From positions 41,521,183-41,585,182 of the forward strand of contig OZ023214.1 in NCBI GenBank assembly GCA_963995525.1: a stretch of DNA of 64,000 nucleotides, given 5' to 3'. Below, one piece after another: positions 1-36,500 of the stretch. Position 1 is the first letter of the stretch; each line of letters opens with the position of its first letter. The DNA comes from Escarpia spicata (taxonomy: Eukaryota; Annelida; Polychaeta; Sabellida; Siboglinidae). The position numbers were made by a program, and so were the translations under genes. Below the pieces are notes generated by a model. That model worked only from the letters and a program-made list of their open reading frames with translations, ran no database searches and was not told where the DNA came from.

Positions 1-229
1 TTTGTTAGACTATATTATATTGTTGCACCAATTGCCACATAATGATTACTTTATTTTATATCCGTACGTACACACATACATACTCGTACGTACGTGCAAA
101 CCCTCTTTCTGTTCTTCGTTTCTTTCTCTTAGTTTGCCATAAGAACGATGAATATGAATATTAGCCTTGAATTGAACTATTTTATTAATTAATAAATGAA
201 TTATTAATAAATCTAACGTTGTAATATTT

Positions 230-510
230 AAGTGTGGTTCTTACGATAACGACCTTACGGTCTTAATGAGTCTCCCTGGTCAGTACAGTAACATAGTATC
301 AACTAATTTTCTTTTCTATAAAATGTAAATATAGACTATTATGTTATTTAGCTGTTTTCATTTGTTAACAAATAACACCATAAATGTGTTCGCGTTGATG
401 TACATATATCATGTCTCAATATATACTTTATGATGTGTACTATTTTGCTATTGGTCCTTGTACGTATTGACCAAAATAAACTATATTCTTTGTCATTCAT
501 TGTCATTGTT
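230..510 (+). mobile_element. Possible LINE 3' tail
   Basis: The block ttacggtcttaatgagtctccctg and a terminal AAATAAACTAT...TTCATTG resemble the 3' tails at 21617-21755 and 43140-43275, including the tctccc motif and the ATAAA-plus-short-repeat end. Similarity was judged by eye and is modest. Confidence 0.4.
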
Positions 511-699
511 CCCGCGCCTATGCGCACGACCCAACCCTGTTAGATAATTGTTTATTTTGATTCTAAACAATACATTATATTCGGATTGTTAGTTCTAACA
601 AAATGCCCGTCATCTGATGTCTTGGTAGTTGACAGTCGTTCTGGTCATGTTCAAAATAACAATGGTCGGAGAGAATGTAAAGGTCACGTCCATCGATGG

Positions 700-1010
700 G
701 CCTTAGTCGAGATAGTGTAGAATTGTCAAATAATGTTTGTATTGCGTATTGCTATGCTATTGGCATGAGGGTAGACATAAGCAGATTGTGCCAGCGTCTA
801 CTCCATGTTGCCAAGTTTATGACGCAGGTGCCATTTTTCCGAAGTATTTGCCGCGGGTAAATCAGTTTCCTGCGATTGTTAGGTTACGTTTTACATATTA
901 CGCGCACATTACGTTTTACGTTCCGAACAACTGATTTACCCCATAAAAGGTGAGAATATTTACATTTATGGGGTATTTTGTAAAGATATACGTCTTACGT
1001 CCTATTCTAT
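700..1010 (+). repeat. Dispersed repeat, inverted copy at 26300
   Basis: Blocks such as attgctatgctattggca, gagggtagacataagca, gcgattgttaggttacg and cttacgtcct match, in order, the reverse complement of 26300-26590. This is an interspersed element of unknown type; no coding capacity seen. Confidence 0.85.
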
Positions 1011-3229
1011 ATATATATATTATTTACTGTATATATATATATATATGTGTATATATATATATATATGTATATATATGGTTATATAAATCGCGAATGCTAT
1101 CACCTGTAAAACGCAGGTGGTGCGGTGAAGAAAGATACACTTTTCACTACGACGTGGGTACGATATTTTATTTGACCACTTTGTTACCACATATTCAAAC
1201 AGGCAGATCACACAAAGCATTTAGGCACAGATAGATACGTTTGTAGGTGCTAGGATCGTTTCTCATCTGTAGCAATCGTCTACAGGCCGATTCGGTGTTC
1301 TAAGTTATCTGTTTCCAACGTCATTCAAATTAATTGTACATCTTTTGTGACACGACATATGACACGACCGTTGCAATTTAGTCTACTGAATGGGTTATTT
1401 TGTACTAAAAAAAATTTATACAGACAAATAATGCAAACATCTTGCCAGGATTAGGAACATGTGTATTTTACGTGATTCGAGAGTATGATTATGTCATCAC
1501 TGGAATTAATCATGTGTGAATATTTAATGTCTGTGTATTTCAATATCTGCTACATTGGGTAGTGAATGATCGATCATATGTACAAGCTATGTTATATTTG
1601 AACATATATTCTACCAAATGAATCAACGGAAGTGTTATATTTGTATATCCGTATAGGACAATGCAAACCATAATACTCCATGATAATTCCACTACTTCGT
1701 CAAAATATTTAAGTAGTTGATACTTCCACAAATGGTCTAGATGTCATTATAAATGTAACTAATGTGATAAGCGATGTAGTCGTTTCACTGTAAAGAATCG
1801 AAGGAACACACTAACACCATTTATGTACGCATATGTACATGATTATATATGTTATTTTGACATATGTGATATATTGTGCATCGAGGTTTCACGTCATAGT
1901 CCGAACGTCCAAAATCAATAAATTTTACGTTCTATGCTGTATACATTTTGTCGATTCTGTGCATAAATCGTGTACTTGCAAATCAGCAAGGTTTATATTC
2001 TAAGTTATCCAAACACATCATTTGTTGAAAGCCACACCAACAGCCATATTTTGTCTTGAGAAAACCCCCATTGTTGTACATGACAAGGGCCCAGTACAAA
2101 GTATCACAACACAATAAATGTGATTTAAGAATATGAGCTTTTGGAAACCGAGCAACTTTGATCATTTCTCATATTTCAAAATTAGCAAAACAAACTCTTA
2201 TTTCGCTATGACACCTCTCTGGTGGTAAATAATGTGTATACTAATTATTGTGGTACATGTCTCACTTTGTGTGCGCGTGTGTGGTGTGGTACATGTGCGC
2301 ATACATACCTGCATGCGTGCGTACGTGCGTACGTGTGTGAATGTATATCAACGTGCGTGCGGCGTGCGTACGTCCTGTCACCAGATGGCTTCTTGGGGAA
2401 CTGGGCACCCCCTTTTCTGGGTCTAGATCCACCCATGCTTCAATCCACCCTCTTTCGACGGACCCAGTAATGATGGTTTGGCTCCAGGTTGTCGTTTTCA
2501 CGGTTAGATCAGAAAGTAAGAGATCGCCCCAAGGGTTTGTTTACATACCAAATACACTGTAGGCTACCTTAAAGCGTGACAATTCTCCATGATTAACCAG
2601 CAAGCATTCCCAATCACGATCAAAAGAAGATGTTTTATTATAATTTAATTTTTCGCTAACAGAAGTGGTTCACCGTTATCAGGCCTCCCGTTTAAAAGAG
2701 CGAACGCATCAATGATGCTTTCCTAGAACGGCTCAGGTGATTGTACGGATGTTAGTCGATTATACAGGTATCAGGAAATGTGGTAAACCTACGGTTGATT
2801 CCCTACCGGATATGATGTAAGACGTAGTTGGTGCGGAACACCTGTGTATTATATTACAATACTACATCCCAATGTTGCTTTATTATTACGAACAAAATAA
2901 GAATGATTTATATATATATATATATATATATACTTTGTTATATCTAACACAAAGTAGTATACACAGTTATTATACATTGATACATTATTACATACTAATA
3001 TTATGTACAACCTGAATATTTTTGCCAACTAGCTATGACTTCCTGCAAAACAGCACCTCGTTGCAACAAAAAACTCCGTCCATTCGTCCTCAGCCCACAC
3101 GTCCTCAGTCCATTCGTCCTTAGTCCATTCGTCTCCAGTCCCGTGTAATGAACAATTCTTCCGTTGGCGTGTGCATCCTCAATAACTTACTCGTCAAGAC
3201 AACATTTCTTAATCCGACACATCATTTAC

Positions 3230-3345
3230 ATAATTTGATCCAATATTAAACCGAGGCTGTCCTCAATTTTTAATATCCTAATCACACAAAAATAATAGTT
3301 TGAAGGTACAGTTTCCGCCAAATTGCATTCACTAATTTCAAAGCA
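3230..3345. repeat. Dispersed repeat, short diverged copy
   Basis: It shares attaaaccgaggctgtc, tgaaggtacagtttccgcc and aaattgcattcact-like blocks with the family at 45930 and 63480. Located 3' of APCDD1. Confidence 0.6.
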
Positions 3346-3714
3346 ATGTGCCAGCTGAGTTTTCCGCATTACCCTTTGATGTTCGGTTCTCCCGCGTGGT
3401 CCCGACTCATTCGGCGAACTTCCTGCAAATATGTAGGCCTATTGATTTCGGGTTACGGAAGTTCGAAACATACAACCTCGCTTCAAAGTTGCATTCCACT
3501 GTCCTGCTGTGAACACTGGCATGTTCCAGAATACTGTACAGTAATTAATACGACTGCAGTCGGCGGCTTCGTGATGAACCCAGGCTTCATCCAATGGACA
3601 GTATGTTTAGATCATTGTTTAGATCGCTTCAGCTAGGCACGAAACGACATGCCCTCGACAGGGGCGCCGGTGTGCAGAGTGCGACTATAAATAGGAAACA
3701 CGCTTTGCGCATGA

Positions 3715-28389
<24,675 letters not shown>

Positions 28390-28399
28390 TGTCACAAAT

Positions 28400-28620
28400 A
28401 TTCGTACTCAGCTAAACTGTGCGTGCTAAATCCGTCTTTGCGTCCAGCGAAGTCCGGCGAATCTCCGCGCTTCCCTGACACGATAGAAGCGTCAACTTTA
28501 CCGGAGTCACCAGCGACTGTGAGCGAGATAAACAGTGCGCGTCGTGGCCCGCCCCTTCCACCGCAGTCGCCGACGATCACTGCGGCTAGTGGCGGGCGCG
28601 TCGGCCGCGTTAACTAACTA
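28400..28620 (-). promoter_or_regulatory. CpG-rich candidate promoter and 5' leader of APCDD1
   Basis: Between 28400 and about 28620 the sequence turns sharply GC- and CpG-rich against an AT-rich background, and it sits directly upstream of the APCDD1 start codon. On the minus strand it contains a GGGGCGGGCC-type GC box near 28550. No TATA box was identified at a convincing position. This is inference from composition and location. Confidence 0.45.
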
Positions 28621-29454
28621 CGCCACTTTCATGACGACTTTGTTATTAGTTGTAGCGCTGCCGTTGCTGCTGCAGGTGCGACGATAGGCTTAGTCCACCG
28701 CTCACCTGGGACATTCCCCCAACAATGGGTGTCGTTCCTTCTGTATTTGAAATATATCCAGGAGAAGCCTAGGCAATGGAATAGCTCTGACACTAATTTT
28801 TTAATAAACTTCGGGCTACATATTTCTGACTTGAAATTATACACGCAAACCCCTATAAATCCGTAGGCCCTATAAATCACCCGTATAATGCTTCGCCATC
28901 TACCAGACTACTGAATACGCTTAGATACCTACAATCAAACAAAATCCGCCGAGTTTTTGGACCATTCACCACGAGGGTCCATTTGTGAACCCGGTGGTCC
29001 AGACCGCCTGGCAACAACGGCACCGTCCGTCTCTCGTCGTAGTAGGCCCTATTTCACATGTTCCTATCCTATAGACAAATATTCGTTGGTAATCTAGATA
29101 TCCTTCTACTCTCTCCCCCAAGTTCCGACCCTTCCCCGCCTCACCATACGCCAACACTTTCCTGTGCGTTGAGTGCAGTGAAGCCACAGAAGCTTGTCTC
29201 GGAGAGGCAGAATCTGCTCAAGTCAGAAACTCTATAAGTTAGTTAGAATTAAGCAAACATTTCACCAATCTAGCATGTTGACTCGAAGTGAGACAACTCG
29301 CACCGGTAGTGTCTGGCGCCAATTTGCAGTCTGGTTAAAGTACGTTTAACATGGGAATCTTTACACACGTTTGCTAATCTGTCGTCTCGGCAAACAATTC
29401 TTGTAATCACTGTCTGCCACGTAATGCATTGGCTTCTAGTGTAGGGTACAATGA

Positions 29455-29560
29455 AAAACTGCGGGCATGAACTGCGGGCAAGAAATGCGGGTATGAACAG
29501 CGGGCAAGATTCGCGGGCAAGAATCGCGGGCAAGATTCGCGGGCAAGAATCGCAGCTCGG
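29455..29560. repeat. Short tandem repeat (gcgggcaaga)
   Basis: About eight imperfect copies of a 12-13 bp unit with core gcgggcaaga in the intergenic spacer. Confidence 0.85.
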
Positions 29561-30797
29561 GCATCAACTTGCATTATATATTATATAGGATTGTTTCTCC
29601 ACGAAATTATTCTAAAACGAGACGAACGAAAACACTGAATCGAGGAAGAAGCTATAAACCGACTCATTTTTCCCCAGACGGTGTTGAGACGTGAGAGCTA
29701 CCTACCCACCTTTCCCCTCTGTATCCCCTTCCCCCACCCCCTATTCGAGAACATAGAAAATGCTAATTCCTGTAGTTAGGGTTAATAGGGCAAACGTCAC
29801 CCCATTTCCCAGACAGTTTGAATTAACTTATTTCCCCGGGCTACTACATTTCGAGCGGCTCTGGTGTGGTTCTAGCTCAACGACCGCCCATGACGCTAAA
29901 CAGAATGTCATGAAAATATAACTTTAATGCTAAGTTGACCTTACTTGTCAGAGCCAGGTACATAGCCCCAACTAATCCGTCATGCACGAACACAAAAGAC
30001 GATATTTACCAACACGTTTTATAGGCAAATATTAAAAACAAAATAAAGACGATTTCAAATAAACATCGGGAACCCAACCACTTGGACGTAGGCCAATTAA
30101 AAATCTTTAATTTCGACCAATATTTAAGGATCAAGTAAGCCCCCTACTTGTTTTTCACAACATGACTTATGTTTGAATACATTTCGTACATATTACATAG
30201 CGAAATATAATCTACGTAATCGTTGAATATCCATTTTCATTGGCAAATTGTCACTTTTGTGTAGAAACTGACCAAAATGGCCACGATATCGTTCGAGTGT
30301 ATAAATGATTCACTATCTCTCACGAACCGCCGTGCAATCACCACGACATGAACGCAAACCAAATGACAATGTCCTTGATGTCGACATACGTCATTTGTGA
30401 TTATCATAAAAATTCACTTTGTAGTTATACCCTAGTTTTACTGTTAACTTGATTTACTAAATTGTCGTCAAAGCAGCCCTTCAAGGCAGGGGCGCTCTAA
30501 CTGTGTGTTATCAATTATGCACGCACACCATCAGAGGTTTGCAGCCTTTGAGGAAATGTCTAAATTCCGCCTTTAAATTTTAAAATCCCATCACTGTGTT
30601 TGCCAAAATTAAATTTTTAATGTATTTGCAAACGACCACAAGCAGGGCGCGCGTTTATGTTGGTATTGTTATTGGTTTGCGTTTTCATGGCATCAATACT
30701 TTCGACATGTCTTTTTATCCAAAATACAACTTCTGCTCATACCAACACAAAGTGTTCATGTTTTCAACAGAATAGTTACACATGTTACGGTCACATT

Positions 30798-31080
30798 TAA
30801 GTATTAGTATATCGTTAATCTCCAAATGCATCAACATATAACGCGACCCTATATATACACACATTAAACACCTTCTCAATGTCAAACAACTTTTACCAGT
30901 TAGTTGTATTATATTTATATCACATATGTTAAAATGCAACATTTAAACTTTACTATATCATTAATCGCCAAATGCAACAATGTACAATGCAACCCTATAT
31001 ATACACACATTCAACATCTTCCCATTTTCAAACAATGTTTAGTAGTTAGTCGCATTATATTAGCATCACATATGTTAAAA
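30798..31080. repeat. Diverged tandem duplication of about 140 bp
   Basis: Two adjacent copies share catatgttaaaa ends and the block ccctatatatacacacatt in the spacer between the two genes. Copies differ at many positions. Confidence 0.8.
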
Positions 31081-32330
31081 GGGAGATACTTGACACCGTA
31101 AACACAATGTGTTAATAACAGAAATTACCTATACAACAACGAACAGTTAACATTCTGCTGTTTATATATATATATATATAAATATATATATAAATAAATC
31201 CATGTAGTCAGCTGGTAGGTCAACTGCAACAACGACCACAAGTTATAATAGATGCAACACAGAAAAAATAGGCTGCCATGATTTGAATAAAATACAGACA
31301 TTAAAAAATTAATGCAACTGTCTTGTTGTGTGCCCAAATAGATGCATATTTGTGACAACATGTGCTTGATTGCATTAAACTTTGTGCTCATTATATCAAT
31401 TTTAAAATAAAACGTATTATCCACGCAACCAGGGGTCAAGCGGCTTTGGTCTGCTTAAAGAAAGCAGTTTGCCTAACGTAGCGCTCTATGCATATATTTG
31501 GCCTGCGAATGCTGCCAAATATATTTATTAATATATATAGATTAATAAATATATATAGAATATTTCTTAAATGCCATCTGATGAAAACGTTGTTTCTTAA
31601 TTGGAGTTAAACATAGGTATATCATTTGAAAAGGTGTCTTCTAATGCCAGAATGTTGTCTAAACATTTTCAATTTATGACACTCATTTGAACCAATAGTA
31701 AGTGTACTTTTAAAATAAATATTCTGATATTGTTTTCAGACCAAAATAAACATTATGAAACCAACCTTTATGACAATATTTTGTCGACATTGAATCAGAT
31801 TTACAATTCTTTTAACCTAAAATTATGGATTTGTTATTATTAATACTAATCTGCCAACCTTTGTTTCTGGTATGGTGTCAGTTCTCAATTAATCTACATA
31901 TCGGATAGCCCACTTCTTTCAATGGTGTTAGTCGTATTTGAGTTTTAGAACTCACGCAGTCAAGACAAAATGTATGTAAGTATTAAAGCTACGTATAAAT
32001 GCAAGCTATTATTGCAATTTACAGCAGTGAACTGAAATCAGACCCTGAAATTCCTGAATTACTGTAATAATGCGAATTATGTACACAAGGTTTTGCAATA
32101 ACAAAAAATGGGTCAAGAGGCCCTGAAGTCCTTTGGGCTAATACCTCGATATGTGACCCCGGCTGACCAAATGAATGATAAGCCAGAAAAAATGTTAACA
32201 TTGTTTTCTTACATTCTTGTAAAAGTTGGGTAGGGTGCATTACACGGTTTCAAAAGTTATGACTGCTACAAAAATTTGCGAAATTATGGAACATTGAACA
32301 GGGTAAGGTTGAAAAAGTTAAAATGAAATT

Positions 32331-32955
32331 ATGTCTTTATGTGTAAAACTAAGAGGACAGATTATTTTAGAGCAAAAGGTAGACTACAGAAGAAAAAAAA
32401 ATGAAGAAGCTAATGCAGAGTTAAGAGAATTGGCTAGTGGGTATAAATGCTTTATAAAACAAATATCAAAATGCTATCATAAACAGTTACATGAAAACGT
32501 GCGCAACCTAAAACATAGCAAGCCTGCAGAATACTGGGATATACTTAATAAAGCAAGTAACAGTAGTAACAAATGTGGAAATATTTCACTGGATAAGTTT
32601 ATGAACCACTTTGAAAAACTCGGTGAAAAACATAAATAGAAACCCAAAATGAGGTACTAATGCAAATAAAAACCAGGGCCAGGCTGTGTCAGCCTTCTTC
32701 TCATGTGATGTAGTGGTACAGCAAGGCGAAAACTTGTCTCCTTTGTTATTTGCTATTTACCTGAATTTTGAACACTGTTAGTCATAATTATAAGGGACTT
32801 GACATGGCAGCTGGTGAAATTTACAACAACTTTAGTAATGATGATGTAGACATTTTCTTGAAAATTTATGTTCTACTATATGCTGATGACACTAGAATGA
32901 TTCAATCAAATACAGATTTCTTGTGTATAGCGGAATTATGTCAACTCTTCTAATG
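32331..32955 (+). mobile_element. Non-LTR retrotransposon fragment just past the exchanger stop
   Basis: The plus strand encodes YKCFIKQISKCYHKQLHENV, SKPAEYWDILNKAS and FMNHFEKLG, the usual linker before LINE RT domains. After a large deletion it has VLLYADDTRMIQSNTD with the YADD motif. It lies 130-750 bp from the exchanger stop codon, antisense, so it may overlap the 3' untranslated region. Confidence 0.85.
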
Positions 32956-33083
32956 GTTGACATTTGGTTGTTTCAGATGTCAACTTCGGCCCAAAGGACT
33001 AAAAACTGCAACCAGCACACTGAGAACCATTCTCATACAGTATTTCTATAAATACACTGAGCACTTTTGAACATTTTAAACAG

Positions 33084-33529
33084 TTACAATATTGTTGTTG
33101 TAAATTCATCACTGTCCATTTCATCATCATCATTTGCCTCTGCTGCATCATGGGAATGGTCTGTGGGGTCACTTCCTGTAGCAGTGGGGTCACTTCCTGT
33201 AGCAATGGGCTCATTTCCTACAGTAGAGGGGTCACTTCCCGTGGCAACAAGGTCATTTCCTGTAGCAGCAGGTTTACTTTCTGCAGCACAAGGGTCACTT
33301 CCTGTAGAAACAGGGTCACTTCCTGTAGAAGCAACGTCAAAGAACCTCCGCCATAGGTCCACTGTGTCCGTTCCCGACCGGTCAGTCCAGTAGCCTGGTC
33401 CTGGAGCCGCCAGCATGTCATCAACACCTGACACACGTGAAAATCGAGACAACTCAGGCTCTGCATCCACCTCATCTCGTTTCCATGGTAACGCGCTTTC
33501 AGCTTCCGTAGGTTCATAACCAATGTTTT
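33084..33529 (-). CDS. SLC9A3-like: Na+/H+ exchanger terminal coding exon
   Basis: The acceptor aactttcttccag opens 446 nt (phase 1 in) ending with TAA at 33084. It encodes [20 protein letters not shown], an acidic and aromatic stretch, eight heptads of the form (S/A)TGSDPx (residues about 706-761), an acidic [10 protein letters not shown] and the end [14 protein letters not shown] is the most family-like motif. The final T-I-L fits a class I PDZ-binding motif, as found at NHE3 tails. Confidence 0.92.
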
Positions 33530-36500
33530 CTGGAAGAAAGTTTATTTCTTTTATAAATTGAAATCACATGTGATATTCCGAATTAGTAATTTTATCCAGA
33601 TGTACAACATATTATAATCCTCACTCTTTTGAGTGTTTGAAAGCAAGTCTTACATTGTTTTCTTACAAGGATCAAGTTTTATCATAGAGGAACATCTCTG
33701 TGAAATTTATATTTTTGCCATAGTTGGCCACAATTTCAAAATTCTTCTTGAAGTTGGTCCGACCTGTAGTGATAACTGAATCAAAGACGTCAATATGACC
33801 AACTATTGTTCCTACCAAAAGCTAAATGTGCTATTGCTGATAGTACTGACGGTTTTATTATTAATAGTATTGCAACACCACGTCAATTATATTGATGCAT
33901 CAATGTTTGATGTATTGTTTCACCCATAATAAATATGATGCCATCCATAAAATACATTGAAAATGTCACGAAAATCTGGCAGAGTTATTGTATAATATGC
34001 AAATAACAGCAGAGAGGTGCAGGGGTGGGCTGGCAATTAATCAAGCAGGACAAGCAGGAGTCTGAAAGCTGTATTGGCGCAAGACACAAATAAATGAATG
34101 AATGAACGTTTATTCAACAACAGCTACAACATAATACATGCACAGTATGGTTTGCTGCTGCTGCTGCTGAAAGGACATAGCTGAAGTCATAGACTTATGT
34201 GTTGCTATGCCCTTCTCGAACTAAAAAAAAAGGTTGATTAAGCCCCAATCGTGCTTTGGCATTTATCCATTGTGGAAGTAATCTTTTCGACAAATTCTGT
34301 TAAAGCTAGTGAAGCTGAGTGATTACTTCTGAAGCCATACTGCCCATCTGTCAATATGCGTTGTGTTTCAATGAAAGACATTAAACTTTTGTTGTATATT
34401 TTTTCAAGTATTTTTGAAAATTGGGATAAGAGAGATATAAGTGTATAATTAGAAAATTGAAAACGATCTCCTGACTTAAATATAGGAATGACTTTTGCTA
34501 ATTTCATATTATTTGGAAATGATCCACTGATCAAAGATCTGTTAAAATGTGGATTAGCGGTTGTACAATTTGCGTTATTACATGCTTAACTGTTTTCATG
34601 CTGATTTCATCGGGTCGGTATGAAGTTTTACTTTTGCACCCAGACACAATTTTGAGTACTTCTTGCTCAGTAACGGGGGACATATACATTGATTGTGATA
34701 CAGCACGTTTTATAAATTCGGTTGGCAGGGTTCTATGAGGTTGGATAATTTAGAACCTATGTCGAAAATTTTTTTTTTTAATGATTAGCTATTTATTTAT
34801 TTTCTAATACTACTAGGTTTTCACGAACATGAAACTTGTTCAAATATGTGGTATCAGATTTTTTTTACCTATTATGCTGTTAAGAGTTTTCCAAGTTTCT
34901 CTTATATTAGTCTTACAATCTTCAAGTTTTTTCTGTAATATTTTTTCTTTTCTAAACGTAATAATTTTGTTAACTTATTTTTGTAGCGGCTTTATGTTAA
35001 TTCTGTCCTATTCTTTAGAAACGCTAAGTACATGTTATTCTTCTTTATGCAAGCGTTTTTTTAGCCCTCTTGATAACCAAAGTTTATCATTCTTTTTTGT
35101 CTTTCCTGAATACGTTGTAATTTTTATAGGACAGGCATCGTTATAAGTATTACTTAGTATTTGCATAAAGCACGAGAACGCTAAATCAGGGTTTGACTCG
35201 TTCATTACAGTGTCCCAGTTTGCATAATTTAAATCGTGCTTAAATTTGTTTAATGAGTCCTCATCTAACGTTCTGTTATATTTATATGTTGGATTATCGT
35301 TAATAACCGCATAAGTGCTGTTGTCACACAGGACGAAAATATGGCATATGGTCTGTAGCATCGCTTAAAACAATGTCGCACATTTTGTTTCTACACAGTT
35401 CAGAACAGAAAATGTTATCTATTATACTAGCAGTCGTGCTTGTTATTCGTGTGGGCCTGGTGATCAAGGGATATAATCCAGAGCTGAACATTTGATCAAT
35501 GAAGTATTTTGATTCAGCTTGCTATTCGCAGTGCAATAGGTCTATATTGTAATCACCACATATATACAACATTTTGCTGGTGAGATTTCCGAGTATGAAT
35601 GAGAGATTGTCATTAAATTTGCTGTGTAGTTGACACCATGGTTTAGTCATCACAAAAACGTTTGCAAGGATAGTCAACAGGTACTTAACCACGGTTTGCG
35701 ACATCATGTCGCTCTTTTACCACCAGTTGTAAACACAATAGTTTCTATCATAATAAAGAGTTATAATTGTGGCTTTGACATAAGCAAATTGGCAATTGTA
35801 AGTATGACCAAAAACACAATTTCAACAAGCAAACCACCGGGAACAAATTAAACAATTCAAACATGATCTTCAGCAAAACCGTGCAGTAACCTAGAACTGA
35901 TGGCAAACACTGCTATGCTTATACACGTGGATCAATCTGATGATTTGAAGGGTGTGGCAGGAAATGGAGGTTAGTCTTAAAGACTGGTGGGAGATTGGAG
36001 GTTGGCCCCAAAATAGACGGGAGATGGGAGGTAGGCCTCAAAACAGGTGGGAGATGGGAGGTTGGCCCCAAAACAGGTTGGAGATGGGAGGTAGGCCCCA
36101 AAACAGGTGGGAGATGGGATGTAGGCCCCAAAACAGGTGGGAGATGGGAGGTTGTCACCAAAACAGGTGGGAGATGGGAGGTTGGCCCCAAAACAGGTGG
36201 AAGATGGGAGGCAGTCCCAAAAACTGGTGGGAGATGGGAGGTTGGCCCCCAGAACTGGTAGAAGATGGGAGGTTGGCCCCAAAACAGGTTGGGAGATGGG
36301 ATGTTGGCCCCAAAACAGGTTGGGATGGATGTAGGCCCCAACACAGTTGGGAGATGAGAGGCTGAGCCCAAAACAAGTGGAAGACGGAAGTAGACACAAC
36401 GACAGGTGGGCAATGGATGTATTCCCAAAAAATAGATGGGAGATGGGAGGAAGACTCCAAAACAGGTGAGAGATGGATGTAGGCCCCAAAACAGGTGGGA

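Larger units (their letters stand above)
1..3714. other. Region 3' of APCDD1
   Basis: Apart from the dispersed repeats, a possible LINE tail and (TA)n/(GT-CG)n tracts near 1010-1075, 2240-2360 and 2912-2933, no gene was recognised. AATAAA on the minus strand near 2879 and 2636 could serve as APCDD1 polyadenylation signals, but neither is supported beyond the hexamer. Confidence 0.6.
28621..33083. other. Spacer between the exchanger and APCDD1
   Basis: About 4.4 kb of mostly AT-rich sequence with a short gcgggcaaga repeat, a 140-bp duplication, (TA)n and a LINE fragment at its right end. It should hold the exchanger 3' untranslated region and APCDD1 upstream control sequence, but no element could be pinned down. 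No further gene recognised. Confidence 0.7.
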
